Below are positions 53,014-61,119 of a DNA stretch of 64,000 nucleotides, one piece after another. A program made the position numbers and the translations under genes. Origin of the DNA: Paracidovorax valerianellae (GTDB lineage: Bacteria > Pseudomonadota > Gammaproteobacteria > Burkholderiales > Burkholderiaceae_C); the NCBI RefSeq assembly GCF_900102625.1, contig NZ_FMZC01000001.1, positions 186,001 through 250,000 on the forward strand. Direction: 5' to 3'. Position 1 is the first letter of the stretch; each line of letters opens with the position of its first letter. Under the pieces are notes generated by a model. The model was not told the DNA's origin. It made no database searches and worked only from the letters and a program-made list of their open reading frames with translations.

Positions 53014-54386
53014 CAACGAAGACCCTTTCCGAGATCGCCGCCAGCGTAACCGGCTACCAGCCCAAGGCACTGCCCGCCGAGGCCGTCACCGCCTTCCTGC
53101 AGCAGCTGGTGCAACCCTTGGCAGAGACCGAATCGGTGAGCCTTTTCGCCGCGCTGGACCGGGTGCTCGCCACCGATCTCGTTTCGCCCATCAGCGTGCC
53201 TCCGCATGACAACTCGGCCATGGACGGCTATGCATTCGATGGCTCGCAGCTTTTGCAAGTGGCCCCGGGCGAGCCGCTGACCCTGCGCGTGGTCGGCACG
53301 GCTCTGGCCGGCCAGACGAGGCCCGCCAGCGCAGGCCCCGGTGAATGTGTGCGCATCATGACCGGCGCGGTGATGCCACCAAGGCTCGATACGGTCGTGC
53401 CGCAGGAACTCGCCAGCGTGGATGGCGACACCGTGCACATCGGCGCCGGCCTGCTGCGCCCGGGCGATCACCGGCGCCGGGCGGGCGAAGACCTGATGCA
53501 GGGCCGCGTGGCCCTGGCCCGCGGCGAGCGGCTCACGCCCGCCGCGCTGGGCCTCGTCGCCAGCCTGGGGCTGCCGAGCGTCAACGTGTTCCGCTGGCTG
53601 CGCGTGGCGTGCTTCTCGACCGGCGACGAACTGCTGAGCCCGGGCGACGCACCGCGTGCGGGTGCCGTTTACGACAGCAACCGCTACGCGCTCCTGGGCC
53701 TGCTGGCCCGCCTGGGCGTGGAGCCGATCGACCTGGGCGTGGTGCCCGACACCCCCGCGCAACTGGAAGCCGCGCTTCGCCGGGCAGCCCGACAGGCCGA
53801 CGCCGTCATCACCAGCGGCGGCGTGAGCGAGGGCGATGCGGACCACCTGCGCTCGACGGTGCAGCGGCTGGGCGACGTGGCCTTCTGGCATGTCGCGATG
53901 CGCCCCGGCCGGCCGATGGCGGTCGGGCGCCTGCGCCGCGAGGGCCCGGACGGACCCATGATCGAATCGGCCTCCAGCGCAATAAACACTAAGGCAGATA
54001 GCTATCATAATAATAGCAATGAATCTACAGCCAGCAGCCTTTGGTTCGGGCTGCCCGGCAACCCGGTCGCCGCCATGGTGGCCTTCCTCGCCTTCGTGCG
54101 CCCGGCCCTGCTGCGGGCGATGGGCTGCACCCGCCCGGCGGCGCCGATGCTGCGCGCCACCACCACCGAGGCCCTGAACAAGAAACCCGGCCGCACCGAA
54201 TACCAGCGCGGCATCGTCTCGGCGGCGCCGGACGGCGCCTTGCAGGTGCGCACGACCGGCCACCAAGGCTCCGGCGTGCTCAGTTCGATGGTGCAGTCCA
54301 ATGGGCTCATCGTGCTGCCGCACGGCCGCGGCCCGGTGAATGCCGGGGACACCGTGGACGTGATGATGTTCGACGGTGCCCTGTGA
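53010..54386 (+). CDS. moeA: Molybdopterin molybdenumtransferase MoeA
   Basis: 458 aa from the ATG at 53010. Family motifs: PPHDNSAMDGYAF, RIMTGAVMP, FSTGDELLSPG, YDSNRYALLGLL, TSGGVSEGDADHL and FGLPGNPVAAMVAF. It inserts molybdate into adenylated molybdopterin. Residues about 320-343 (ESASSAINTKADSYHNNSNE) are encoded by a copy of the dispersed repeat, placed in frame just before the FGLPGNPVA active-site loop. The protein is correspondingly longer than usual (about 400-415 aa). Confidence 0.94.
   Translation: MTTKTLSEIAASVTGYQPKALPAEAVTAFLQQLVQPLAETESVSLFAALDRVLATDLVSPISVPPHDNSAMDGYAFDGSQLLQVAPGEPLTLRVVGTALAGQTRPASAGPGECVRIMTGAVMPPRLDTVVPQELASVDGDTVHIGAGLLRPGDHRRRAGEDLMQGRVALARGERLTPAALGLVASLGLPSVNVFRWLRVACFSTGDELLSPGDAPRAGAVYDSNRYALLGLLARLGVEPIDLGVVPDTPAQLEAALRRAARQADAVITSGGVSEGDADHLRSTVQRLGDVAFWHVAMRPGRPMAVGRLRREGPDGPMIESASSAINTKADSYHNNSNESTASSLWFGLPGNPVAAMVAFLAFVRPALLRAMGCTRPAAPMLRATTTEALNKKPGRTEYQRGIVSAAPDGALQVRTTGHQGSGVLSSMVQSNGLIVLPHGRGPVNAGDTVDVMMFDGAL
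53969..54020 (-). repeat. Dispersed palindromic repeat inside moeA
   Basis: On the minus strand: GCTATTATTATGATAGC, then CCTTAGTGTTTATTGCGCTG and GAGGCC. This is a full copy of the intergenic repeat family (compare 3841-3898 and 43219-43274), translated in frame in moeA. Confidence 0.85.
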
Positions 54387-54548
54387 ACAGCCTGCCAGCC
54401 GGGTCCCACAGCCGCGCGGCGCCTGCGCCGAACGCATGGGCCCGGCGACGGAGCCTATGCTGAAAAAATCCATCCAGTCACCAAGACCTCGCCGGCTTCA
54501 CCGAACCCGCCGGCCAGCCATCACAAGATCACAAGGAAACCCACCACC

Positions 54549-54881
54549 ATGACCTACACCGCCCGCCACCTCGAACAGCCGCCCACCCGGGAAGACGTGG
54601 ACCAGATGCAGGGCGCCACGGTGGTGGAGTTCGGCACGCCCTGGTGCGGCCACTGCCAGCGCGCGCAGCCGCTCATCGAGGCAGCGCTGCAGGGGCGTGA
54701 CGATGTCGCCCACGTCAAGGTCGAGGACGGACCCGGACAGCGCCTGGGCCGCAGCTTCGGCGTGAAGCTCTGGCCCACGCTGGTGTTCCTGCGCGACGGC
54801 AAGGAAGTGGAACGCATCGTGCGTCCGCAAGGGCCGGAGCCGCTGCAGACGGCCATGCAGGCCATCGCGCCCGGCGCCTAG
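54549..54881 (+). CDS. Thioredoxin family protein
   Basis: 110 aa. Active-site motif TPWCGHCQRAQP near residue 32 and the cis-proline in VKLWPTLVFLRDGKEV. No signal peptide, so cytoplasmic. Redox partner unknown. It lies 162 bp after moeA and is convergent with rnhA. Confidence 0.9.
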   Translation: MTYTARHLEQPPTREDVDQMQGATVVEFGTPWCGHCQRAQPLIEAALQGRDDVAHVKVEDGPGQRLGRSFGVKLWPTLVFLRDGKEVERIVRPQGPEPLQTAMQAIAPGA

Positions 54882-54912
54882 CCCGATCCAGATTTAAGTC
54901 CAGAAAAGGGCG

Positions 54913-55377
54913 TCAGCCGCGGCCCAGCGCCTTGTCCACGCCCTTGTTGGCCAGGGCATCGGCGCGCTCGTTGCCGGGATCGCCCGCGTGGCCCTTCACC
55001 CAGCGCCAGTCGATCTTGTGGCCTCCCTGGGCCACCAAGTCGTCCAGCCGCTTCCACAGTTCGACGTTCTTGACGGGCTGGCCCGCCGCGGTGCGCCAGC
55101 CTTTTTTCTTCCAGCCCTGGATCCACTCCGTGATGCCCTTGCGCACGTATTGGCTGTCGAGAAACAGCGTGACATCGCAGGGGCGCTTGAGCGCGCCCAG
55201 GGCCTCGATCACCGCCAGCAATTCCATGCGGTTGTTCGTCGTGCCCAGTTCTCCCCCGAACAATTCCTTTTCCAGGGCGCCGGACCGCAGCACCACCCCC
55301 CAGCCGCCGGGGCCGGGATTGCCTTTGCAAGCCCCGTCGGTATAGATCACAACCTGATTCAAAAACGTTACTCCCAT
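54913..55377 (-). CDS. rnhA: Ribonuclease HI
   Basis: 154 aa from the ATG at 55377 ([19 protein letters not shown]), overlapping the methyltransferase stop by 10 bp. Catalytic residues: Asp in [16 protein letters not shown], Glu in [15 protein letters not shown], Asp in [12 protein letters not shown] and Asp in [15 protein letters not shown]. It degrades RNA in RNA-DNA hybrids. Co-directional with the methyltransferase, whose promoter has been separated by the prophage, so its expression may also be affected. Confidence 0.94.
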   Translation of the reverse strand: MGVTFLNQVVIYTDGACKGNPGPGGWGVVLRSGALEKELFGGELGTTNNRMELLAVIEALGALKRPCDVTLFLDSQYVRKGITEWIQGWKKKGWRTAAGQPVKNVELWKRLDDLVAQGGHKIDWRWVKGHAGDPGNERADALANKGVDKALGRG

Positions 55378-56282
55378 CCATCCACACGAAAGGCCGGCCC
55401 GCCATCGCGGACCCTGCCGCGATTGGCCACCGGTACGGGCGCCGCGGCGCCCTGGGGCGTGCGGCGCCAGGGCGCCCCGAGCAAGCGCATGCCATGCACG
55501 CGCTTGACGGCCACCACCACATAGGCGGCCCCGAGTATCGGCCACCAGCGGGCGCCCAGCCCATCCATCCAGTCGAAACGATCGAGCCAGGGCGTGCTGC
55601 GCACCGCTGGCCGGTAGCAGCCGAAGCTGACCGACTCGACCTCGAAATTGAGCAGCCGCAGCCAGTCGCGCAACCGCCAGTGGCCGATGAACTCGCCCAC
55701 GTCCGGCAAATACAGGTGCCCGCCCGCGCCCAGGCGCTGGTACAGCCGCGCCCGGCGCTGGCGCAGACCCCAGAGGCTCACCGGGTTCAGCCCGCTGATG
55801 ACGACGCGGCCTTCGGGCACCAGCACGCGCTGCACTTCGCGCAGCGCGGCGTGGGGGTCGATGCTGAGTTCCAGCGCGTGCGGCAGCAGCACCAGATCGA
55901 GGCTGTTCTCCGAAAAAGGCAGGGCCACCGGGTCGGCCAGCAGGGCCGGCGCGAGCAGGTCACCGCTGCCCAGGGCGCCGGCGGCGTGCCAGCCGGCGGC
56001 TTCGTCGGTCCAGAGCAAGGTTTCTTCAGCACCGAGGGCCAGCCAGCGGTGTGGCATGCGATTGGCGCGCAGGCCCTGCAAACCCGGCATTCCGAGCTGC
56101 AAGGCGTGGTAGCCGAACACGTCGGCCACCAGCTCGTCATAGCGTTCCTGCTCCCACGCCAGCAGGTACCGGCCCGGGGCTGAGTCGAACCAGTGGTGCA
56201 AACCTATGATTTCGCGCCAGCCTGAACCAGGCCCCACAGGTGTGTATTCAAATGCCCCGCTGGAGCCGCTTCCAGCCGACAA
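55368..56282 (-). CDS. SAM-dependent methyltransferase with prophage-altered 5' end
   Basis: Current reading is 304 aa from a TTG at 56282. Host-encoded sequence begins at about [20 protein letters not shown] (residue 25 on). A methyltransferase type 11-like core follows, with [20 protein letters not shown] and [18 protein letters not shown]. The first 24 residues are translated from prophage sequence (repeat copy 1). The native start is stranded at 63727 on the minus strand, where ATG AGC GAT GAA AT remains, so the original protein began [12 protein letters not shown]. Whether the phage-end TTG supports expression is uncertain. Confidence 0.8.
   Translation of the reverse strand: MSAGSGSSGAFEYTPVGPGSGWREIIGLHHWFDSAPGRYLLAWEQERYDELVADVFGYHALQLGMPGLQGLRANRMPHRWLALGAEETLLWTDEAAGWHAAGALGSGDLLAPALLADPVALPFSENSLDLVLLPHALELSIDPHAALREVQRVLVPEGRVVISGLNPVSLWGLRQRRARLYQRLGAGGHLYLPDVGEFIGHWRLRDWLRLLNFEVESVSFGCYRPAVRSTPWLDRFDWMDGLGARWWPILGAAYVVVAVKRVHGMRLLGAPWRRTPQGAAAPVPVANRGRVRDGGPAFRVDGWE
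56206..56276. repeat. 71-bp direct repeat at prophage left end, copy 1
   Basis: Identical to 56283-56353, with 6 bp between them (77-bp period). Each copy contains GCCTG-AAC-CAGGC and GCTGGA...TCCAGC hairpins and ends at the GAAATCAT core seen at the junction. Copy 1 abuts the host methyltransferase codons. Confidence 0.9.
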
Positions 56283-56547
56283 ATGATTTCGCGCCAGCCT
56301 GAACCAGGCCCCACAGGTGTGTATTCAAATGCCCCGCTGGAGCCGCTTCCAGCGCTGCTACTGCGATCCAGTGTTTCGGATCCTCGTTGATCAGTTCTGC
56401 GAGTGCTCCAGCCACTGTGGGCGTTAGACGTCCACGCACTCGAGCCACTGCAAGCGAAGTCCGAGAGATCGCCAGCCGGCGACACCACTCCGCATCTGAT
56501 GGCATCAGATCGTTTGCGCGATTCAATAAATCGATGGTCGTGTGCAT
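56248..56547 (-). CDS. Inovirus-type HTH repressor
   Basis: 99 aa (MHTTIDLLNRANDLMPSDAE). Helix-turn-helix pattern ALAISRTSLAVARVRGRLTP-like near residues 22-45 (WCRRLAISRTSLAVARVRGR), as in the short repressors that sit divergent from the early genes of filamentous phages. The last 30 residues are encoded within the 71-bp repeats, so the C-terminus depends on the repeat arrangement. Two inverted repeats in the divergent promoter are likely operators. Confidence 0.7.
   Translation of the reverse strand: MHTTIDLLNRANDLMPSDAEWCRRLAISRTSLAVARVRGRLTPTVAGALAELINEDPKHWIAVAALEAAPAGHLNTHLWGLVQAGAKSFVGWKRLQRGI
56283..56353. repeat. 71-bp direct repeat at prophage left end, copy 2
   Basis: Exact second copy of 56206-56276. 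It lies inside the 3' part of the repressor gene and also carries a GAAATCAT core, here followed by phage sequence rather than host codons. Confidence 0.9.
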
Positions 56548-56576
56548 GTCACGCTCCTAAAAAAAGACTACCGACT

Positions 56577-56637
56577 GTAAACAAAAAGCTTGTTTACTGT
56601 CTGTAATCCTGATACCGTTCGGCCCCAATGATTACAG
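56577..56637. promoter_or_regulatory. Divergent prophage promoter with two inverted repeats
   Basis: GTAAACA-AAAAGCT-TGTTTAC (56577-56597) and CTGTAATC...GATTACAG (56601-56608 and 56630-56637). The region lies between the repressor and the early genes, so these are candidate repressor operators controlling lysogeny-like maintenance. Confidence 0.55.
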
Positions 56638-56666
56638 ATCGTAATCGTTGTATCACAGGAGCCGGC

Positions 56667-57032
56667 ATGCCCAACCTTTCAACCATCACCGCAGGCGCAC
56701 GCGTCACCTACCAGGGCGACGAGTACAAGGTCCGCTCAGTGGACGGCAACGTCCTGGAGTTGGCCTACGACACAGGCGGCTTCTTCCGCCTGGTGCACAT
56801 GTCCAGCGTTACTGCTTGCCCGACCCCTGCCATCCAAACGGCGGCCAGCTTGCCGGCTCCAGCCGCCGGGCAGGGGAAGGGCACCAGTCTTGCGCAGTTC
56901 GAACGCGCCTTTGATGCGATGTGCGATCTTCGAGCTGGTTCCAGTGCCGGGCAAGATGACTTTGACCTTTGCTTGTGTTGCGATCGGATGATCTCTAGGG
57001 GCCGCAAATTCTGCGGCGCGTGTGAAGCATGA
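56667..57032 (+). CDS. Phage early protein with C-terminal cysteine cluster
   Basis: 121 aa from the ATG at 56667 (MPNLSTITAGARVTYQGDEY), chosen for AGGAG 6 nt upstream. The N-terminal 45 residues form a small beta-rich domain (YQGDEYKVRSVDGNVLELAY). The C-terminus has a zinc-finger-like set of cysteines (LCLCCDRMISRGRKFCGACE). No named family recognised. Overlaps the next gene in ATGA. Confidence 0.7.
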   Translation: MPNLSTITAGARVTYQGDEYKVRSVDGNVLELAYDTGGFFRLVHMSSVTACPTPAIQTAASLPAPAAGQGKGTSLAQFERAFDAMCDLRAGSSAGQDDFDLCLCCDRMISRGRKFCGACEA

Positions 57033-57352
57033 GGCTCGTCGCCAAGCATACCCAGGTGGGCTACCAGACCCCCGGCGACCGCCCTGGTTGCCGCAACTGC
57101 GCGCACTTCGAAGTCGTGCGCCACGACAGCCCAATCATTGCCCCGCGCACGGCCTGCACGCTGCACGAGCTCGAAGTGACGAGCGGCGGCATTTGCAACA
57201 GCCACAAGCTCCAGCGCAAGGCCAACGAGAGCCAGCTCGCGTTCCTGGCCCGCCAGCGCGATCTGCTGGTGTCTCTTTCTGACGATGCGGTGACGGCTAC
57301 AGCTGAAGCAAAAAGGCGTTTTGCTCCCCAAGCTTGGGAGCGCCGCGCATGA
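57029..57352 (+). CDS. Phage early protein, cysteine-containing
   Basis: 107 aa (MRLVAKHTQVGYQTPGDRPG). Cysteines in PGCRNCAHFE, TACTLHE and GGICNSHK could bind a metal. The remainder is helical. Unrecognised. Translationally coupled to both neighbours by ATGA overlaps, so part of the early operon leading to Rep. Confidence 0.7.
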   Translation: MRLVAKHTQVGYQTPGDRPGCRNCAHFEVVRHDSPIIAPRTACTLHELEVTSGGICNSHKLQRKANESQLAFLARQRDLLVSLSDDAVTATAEAKRRFAPQAWERRA

Positions 57353-57573
57353 GGCGCATCAACGGCGGTCAATCGGCCCTCATTCACATGGAGCCAGCGC
57401 CTGCGCGCGTCTGGCTCGTTCAGTGCCCTCCGGGCATGTTGGCCAACGGCCACTCCATCAAGCGATTCAGCAACGTGCAAGCATTCGAAGGCTACGTGCG
57501 CCAGGTGCGCGATATGGGCATGACGGTTCGCTTCGATTCTCCCTTCGCGGCTGTCGTGGAGGCGTCGGCATGA
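57349..57573 (+). CDS. Small phage early protein
   Basis: 74 aa from the ATG at 57349 (MRRINGGQSALIHMEPAPAR), fixed by the ATGA overlap with the upstream gene. Unrecognised. Contains WLVQCPPGMLANGHSIKRF in its middle. Its stop overlaps the Rep start. Confidence 0.65.
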   Translation: MRRINGGQSALIHMEPAPARVWLVQCPPGMLANGHSIKRFSNVQAFEGYVRQVRDMGMTVRFDSPFAAVVEASA

Positions 57574-58568
57574 AGCGCCGCGCTCAACTTCGAGGCGCGT
57601 CAGCGCCTTCCCCTTGTGCTGTAACACAAGGGGAAACCTCCCAGCAGCGCGCAAAGGTCGATTGGCTCACGGCTACGTGGAAGCCTGAACCCGATGAACA
57701 CGTCATTGCCACGGTGCTTGACCTCTTGCGCGGTTGTGGCCTGGCTGTGGAGGCAGAAGATGGGCGCGGACACTTCGGGTTTGAGTTCGGAGCCCGGCTG
57801 TACATGCGCCTCGATGACGGCTCACGCTCTCAGGTCGCTCTGCTCGACTGGGGCGGCGATCGGATGCGCGGCCGCGCTCGCCTGGACCTCTCCGGCAGCG
57901 CCTGCGCCAAAGTCGGCGACTGGCAGTCGGTCCAGGACTGGCTTGGCGCCCAGTGGGAAACGACCATCACTCGTGTGGACTTGGCCGTTGACTGCCTCAA
58001 CGGCGAATTCACCGTCGAGGATGCCCGCGATTGGATGCACGCTGGCGAATTCACTGCAGGCGAAGGCCGTCCACCACGTCACAGCACTCCCGGCGACTGG
58101 CTCAGTCCTGAACCCTTCTACGGCCGCACTCTTGAGATTGGGCGCAGAGAGAACGGAAAGATGCTTCGTGCCTATGAAAAGGGCCTCCAGCTCGCCCCAG
58201 GCAGCGGCGACAAGTGGACTCGTTTCGAGGTCGAAATCCGCAACCGTGATCGAGACGTCCCGCTCGATGTCCTCACCCGCTGCGACGTGTATTTCGTCGG
58301 CGCATACGAGTGCCTCCAGCGCTTGCTGCCCGTCGCCGGCGAACGCATCGCCACACACCAGAAAGAGGGAGACCTCAGCCTCGACACGATGGTGCATCAC
58401 GCCAGTGTCGGCTACGGAAAGCTCGTGCATGTCATGCGCGGCCATGTCGCTGCAGACGACCTCTTAGACCTCATTTCCCGGCCAGGCGTCCCACGACGAC
58501 TGGAAAAGGCCACCCTGGCCGGATTTATCGCGGCGTCGTCGGTCGCACTACAGGAGAAAAGGCCATGA
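57570..58568 (+). CDS. Phage replication initiation protein (Rep)
   Basis: 332 aa from the ATG at 57570. Rolling-circle initiator of the kind found in Vibrio, Xanthomonas and Ralstonia filamentous phages. Seen: VDWLTATWKP at the start, ITRVDLAVDCLNGEFTVEDA in the middle (a family-typical stretch), ENGKMLRAYEKGLQLAPGSGDKWTRFEVEIRN in its conserved region, and a helical C-terminus. It nicks the double-stranded form to start single-strand synthesis. Coupled to the ssDNA-binding gene by an ATGA overlap. Confidence 0.85.
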   Translation: MKRRAQLRGASAPSPCAVTQGETSQQRAKVDWLTATWKPEPDEHVIATVLDLLRGCGLAVEAEDGRGHFGFEFGARLYMRLDDGSRSQVALLDWGGDRMRGRARLDLSGSACAKVGDWQSVQDWLGAQWETTITRVDLAVDCLNGEFTVEDARDWMHAGEFTAGEGRPPRHSTPGDWLSPEPFYGRTLEIGRRENGKMLRAYEKGLQLAPGSGDKWTRFEVEIRNRDRDVPLDVLTRCDVYFVGAYECLQRLLPVAGERIATHQKEGDLSLDTMVHHASVGYGKLVHVMRGHVAADDLLDLISRPGVPRRLEKATLAGFIAASSVALQEKRP

Positions 58569-58888
58569 AAGCACACGTAATCGGAATCGAAATCAGCGAA
58601 GGCGTCAGCAAGAAAACCGGCAACGCCTATGCCATCGGCAAGCTCTACACAGCCCTCCCCATCGTGGGGAAAGGTGCTCGCGGCCTCATGGGCAGCGAAT
58701 ACCAATGCGAACCAGCTGTGCTGCGCAAGCTTGACGGTCTGGAGCTGCCATGCATGGCCGAGCTCGAAATGCAAGACGTGATGCGTTACGGCCAACGCCG
58801 GCAGGAAATCGTGTCCGTGGTCCCACTCCCTCCGATGGCCGCTAAGGCATCGCAGGCATCGCCTGGCACTGCTGTCGTCCCCCGCTGA
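58565..58888 (+). CDS. Phage single-stranded DNA-binding protein (gpV-like)
   Basis: 107 aa (MKAHVIGIEISEGVSKKTGN). Small OB-like beta pattern in residues 1-85 and a Pro/Ala-rich tail. Position directly after Rep is that of the ssDNA-binding protein that coats nascent phage strands before extrusion. Function rests on position and size more than on motif. Confidence 0.7.
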   Translation: MKAHVIGIEISEGVSKKTGNAYAIGKLYTALPIVGKGARGLMGSEYQCEPAVLRKLDGLELPCMAELEMQDVMRYGQRRQEIVSVVPLPPMAAKASQASPGTAVVPR

Positions 58889-58969
58889 GTGATTGAAGCC
58901 TGAAGGGCAGCGTGCTGCTCTTTGGGCTGCAATTCCGCAGCATTGACCAACCCAACCTGGAGAAACTGA

Positions 58970-59182
58970 ATGAACCCGAAGACCCTTGCCGCAAAGCTGG
59001 CAGCAATCCCCGTCGTCCTGTTTGCCACCGCTGGTGCCGCCTATGCAGAACTGCCTGCCTCCATCGCAACCGATGTGGGCGCAGCCAAGGGCGACATGCT
59101 GGCTGCAATCGCCCTGGTGATCGGCGCCATGGTGGCAGTCTGGGGCCTGCTGAAGCTTGCTTCGAAGCTCGGCTGGCGCTAA
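58970..59182 (+). CDS. Major coat protein (pVIII-like)
   Basis: 70 aa. Signal peptide about residues 1-26 ending AYA, leaving a mature 44-residue protein: acidic/polar N-terminus (ELPASIATDVGAAKGDM), one transmembrane helix (AAIALVIGAMVAVWGLLKLA) and a basic C-terminus (SKLGWR) that would contact DNA. This is the standard layout of filamentous phage major coat proteins. Confidence 0.85.
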   Translation: MNPKTLAAKLAAIPVVLFATAGAAYAELPASIATDVGAAKGDMLAAIALVIGAMVAVWGLLKLASKLGWR

Positions 59183-59185
59183 GCC

Positions 59186-59377
59186 ATGGCCACGAACACC
59201 GCCACAGCGTCCACGGACACCGTGACGGTGGTCGTGCAGGTCGAACCGGCACCTCCGAACGAAGAGCGAATGTCAGATTTGCTCGCTCTCTTCGGCCTGG
59301 TTATTGGCGCATGCGTGGTGATCTGGGGCGCCAAACAGATCCTCAACCTCTTCAGCATCAACCCGGATCACGACTGA
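59186..59377 (+). CDS. Small phage membrane protein (minor coat candidate)
   Basis: 63 aa (MATNTATASTDTVTVVVQVE). A Thr/Val-rich N-terminus and one transmembrane segment (LLALFGLVIGACVVIWGAKQ). The position between major coat and adsorption protein matches the pVII/pIX-type minor coat genes. Stop and next start overlap as TGATG. Confidence 0.65.
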   Translation: MATNTATASTDTVTVVVQVEPAPPNEERMSDLLALFGLVIGACVVIWGAKQILNLFSINPDHD

Positions 59378-60831
59378 TGAAAGCTCTGTATGCCTTCCTC
59401 GCTCGAAATGCTCTTCGCGGGCTCATTGCTCTTGCTGCTCTGGGTGGCGTTCCGATAGCAATCGCTGCTCCATCGCCAGCCTTTAACGCATTCAACGGTG
59501 TTGCGGCTGGCAATTCCGTTGCGGTCCATTTTGGTGGCCCGGGCTCGCCTTTGCCTACCTCCCCGCCATCTGGCGCCAGCACGTTGCTCGGCAACATGGG
59601 CATTTCTTCGTCGTCTCCTATGGGGCCGCTGCTCGAGGGCTCTGTAAAGGCCCCGTTGGGCGACACCGGCAAGGCCGTGCAAGTAGCCGCAAAAGCCAAA
59701 GTGAACCCTGTTGCGTTCATGCGTGGCTTGCGCGCAGCGGTCGGTGGCCCTGGCGGCTTGGCCCTGTTGGCCTTGCCATTCATCGTTGACTACATCAACG
59801 ATACCGAGCGATTCCGTGTCAACCCGATTACCGGCGAGGTCGAAAAAAAGGAGCTTGAATCTTGTAGCGCAGATTGCGTAGAGTTTGAGCTTCCTGGAGG
59901 TGGCTGGAGTCGCAGCTTGATGACGTCTTGTAGTGCGCACCTTGCATACTCACGCGATCGGGGCGGCGCCTACTTTCGCGCGGTGACGTTTGTCAACAAA
60001 ACCACTTGCAGCTACGAATATTCGTTCAGCCAATCAGCGCCTACCTGGGCTAAGTCTCAGTTTTCTCCGCCGTCCAGAACGACTACCGACACTTGGGCTA
60101 ATTGGTTGCCTTCGTCTCTCGATGACATTGCGGAATACATGGACGAGCCGGAAGCGTCTCGCCTGCCCGCTAACGTTGTTCAGGAGGGGTTTACCAAGGC
60201 TGGTATTGATCCTTTCGGCGCTGCCGGTCCTATCGTAGGCACGCCTACGGTGTCTGGTCCATCAAGCGCACCAGGCGCACGCACGCAAACTAGTAGCCAG
60301 ACTCGCGTGCATCCCGGCACGACCACTGAGGTCGCACCTGGGACCACTGGAGAAACGCAGCCTGCAACGCGTACCAACACGACTACGACGACCCATAACG
60401 TCACTTACAACAACAACGTCGTGACCTACAACACGACCACGATCAACAACACCACGATCACCAACAATGTGACCGGGCAGACCGATACCACGACGGATGA
60501 GACGGTCACCGAAGACGATGCCAAGCCCGAAGAGGACAAGCCCGATCTCTGCCAGAAAAATCCGGACATCCTCGCTTGCCAAAAGCCTGACCTCGATACT
60601 CCCGATGGAGAGATACCGAAGTCCACTGTTGACGTCACCTATCAGATCGAAGACACCTGGGGCAGTGGTGCGTGCCCTGCATCTTTGTACGCCAACATCA
60701 ATGGTCAGTCAGTGATGGTCTACGACTGGCCTCAGACCTGCAGCATCGTCGCTACCTATGTGCGGCCCTTGCTGCTCTTGATGTGTGCCCTTGGCGCGCT
60801 TTTCATCGTGATGCCCGGAAAGGCGGACTGA
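59377..60831 (+). CDS. Minor coat/adsorption protein (pIII-like)
   Basis: 484 aa from the ATG at 59377. Signal peptide about residues 1-29 (ALRGLIALAALGGVPIAIAA). A large N-terminal domain with several cysteines (ESCSADCVEF, TSCSAHL, TTCSYEY) follows. A Thr/Asn-rich low-complexity linker spans about residues 340-375 (THNVTYNNNVVTYNTTTINN in part). A C-terminal cysteine-bearing domain ends in a transmembrane anchor (VRPLLLLMCALGALFIV). Linker and anchor are typical of receptor-binding tip proteins of inoviruses. Confidence 0.82.
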   Translation: MKALYAFLARNALRGLIALAALGGVPIAIAAPSPAFNAFNGVAAGNSVAVHFGGPGSPLPTSPPSGASTLLGNMGISSSSPMGPLLEGSVKAPLGDTGKAVQVAAKAKVNPVAFMRGLRAAVGGPGGLALLALPFIVDYINDTERFRVNPITGEVEKKELESCSADCVEFELPGGGWSRSLMTSCSAHLAYSRDRGGAYFRAVTFVNKTTCSYEYSFSQSAPTWAKSQFSPPSRTTTDTWANWLPSSLDDIAEYMDEPEASRLPANVVQEGFTKAGIDPFGAAGPIVGTPTVSGPSSAPGARTQTSSQTRVHPGTTTEVAPGTTGETQPATRTNTTTTTHNVTYNNNVVTYNTTTINNTTITNNVTGQTDTTTDETVTEDDAKPEEDKPDLCQKNPDILACQKPDLDTPDGEIPKSTVDVTYQIEDTWGSGACPASLYANINGQSVMVYDWPQTCSIVATYVRPLLLLMCALGALFIVMPGKAD

Positions 60832-61119
60832 ATGAAGATTGGCACATGGCTCTTGTCGATGATGCAGCCGCTGATTGCTCGCATCCTCACTGCTATCGGC
60901 TTCAGCGTCGTCACCATCACAGGCTTTCAGATCGCGGTCGGACAGGTCAAGGACCTCGTTAAAGGCGGCATCAACACCTTACCTTCCGACATGTTCAACC
61001 TCTTTCTGTACGCAGGTGGCGGCACCGGCCTCGGCATGATTTTCGGTGCGATTACCACGAAGCTGCTGCTCTGGCAGATTCAGTCTGCCACTCAAATTTT
61101 GGGGAAGAACCCAGGATGA
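60832..61119 (+). CDS. DUF2523-type phage membrane protein (pVI-like)
   Basis: 95 aa (MKIGTWLLSMMQPLIARILT). Two to three hydrophobic segments. Starts on the base after the adsorption-gene stop and overlaps zot by 4 bp. Proteins of this kind between pIII-like and Zot genes are virion tip or assembly components. Confidence 0.8.
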   Translation: MKIGTWLLSMMQPLIARILTAIGFSVVTITGFQIAVGQVKDLVKGGINTLPSDMFNLFLYAGGGTGLGMIFGAITTKLLLWQIQSATQILGKNPG

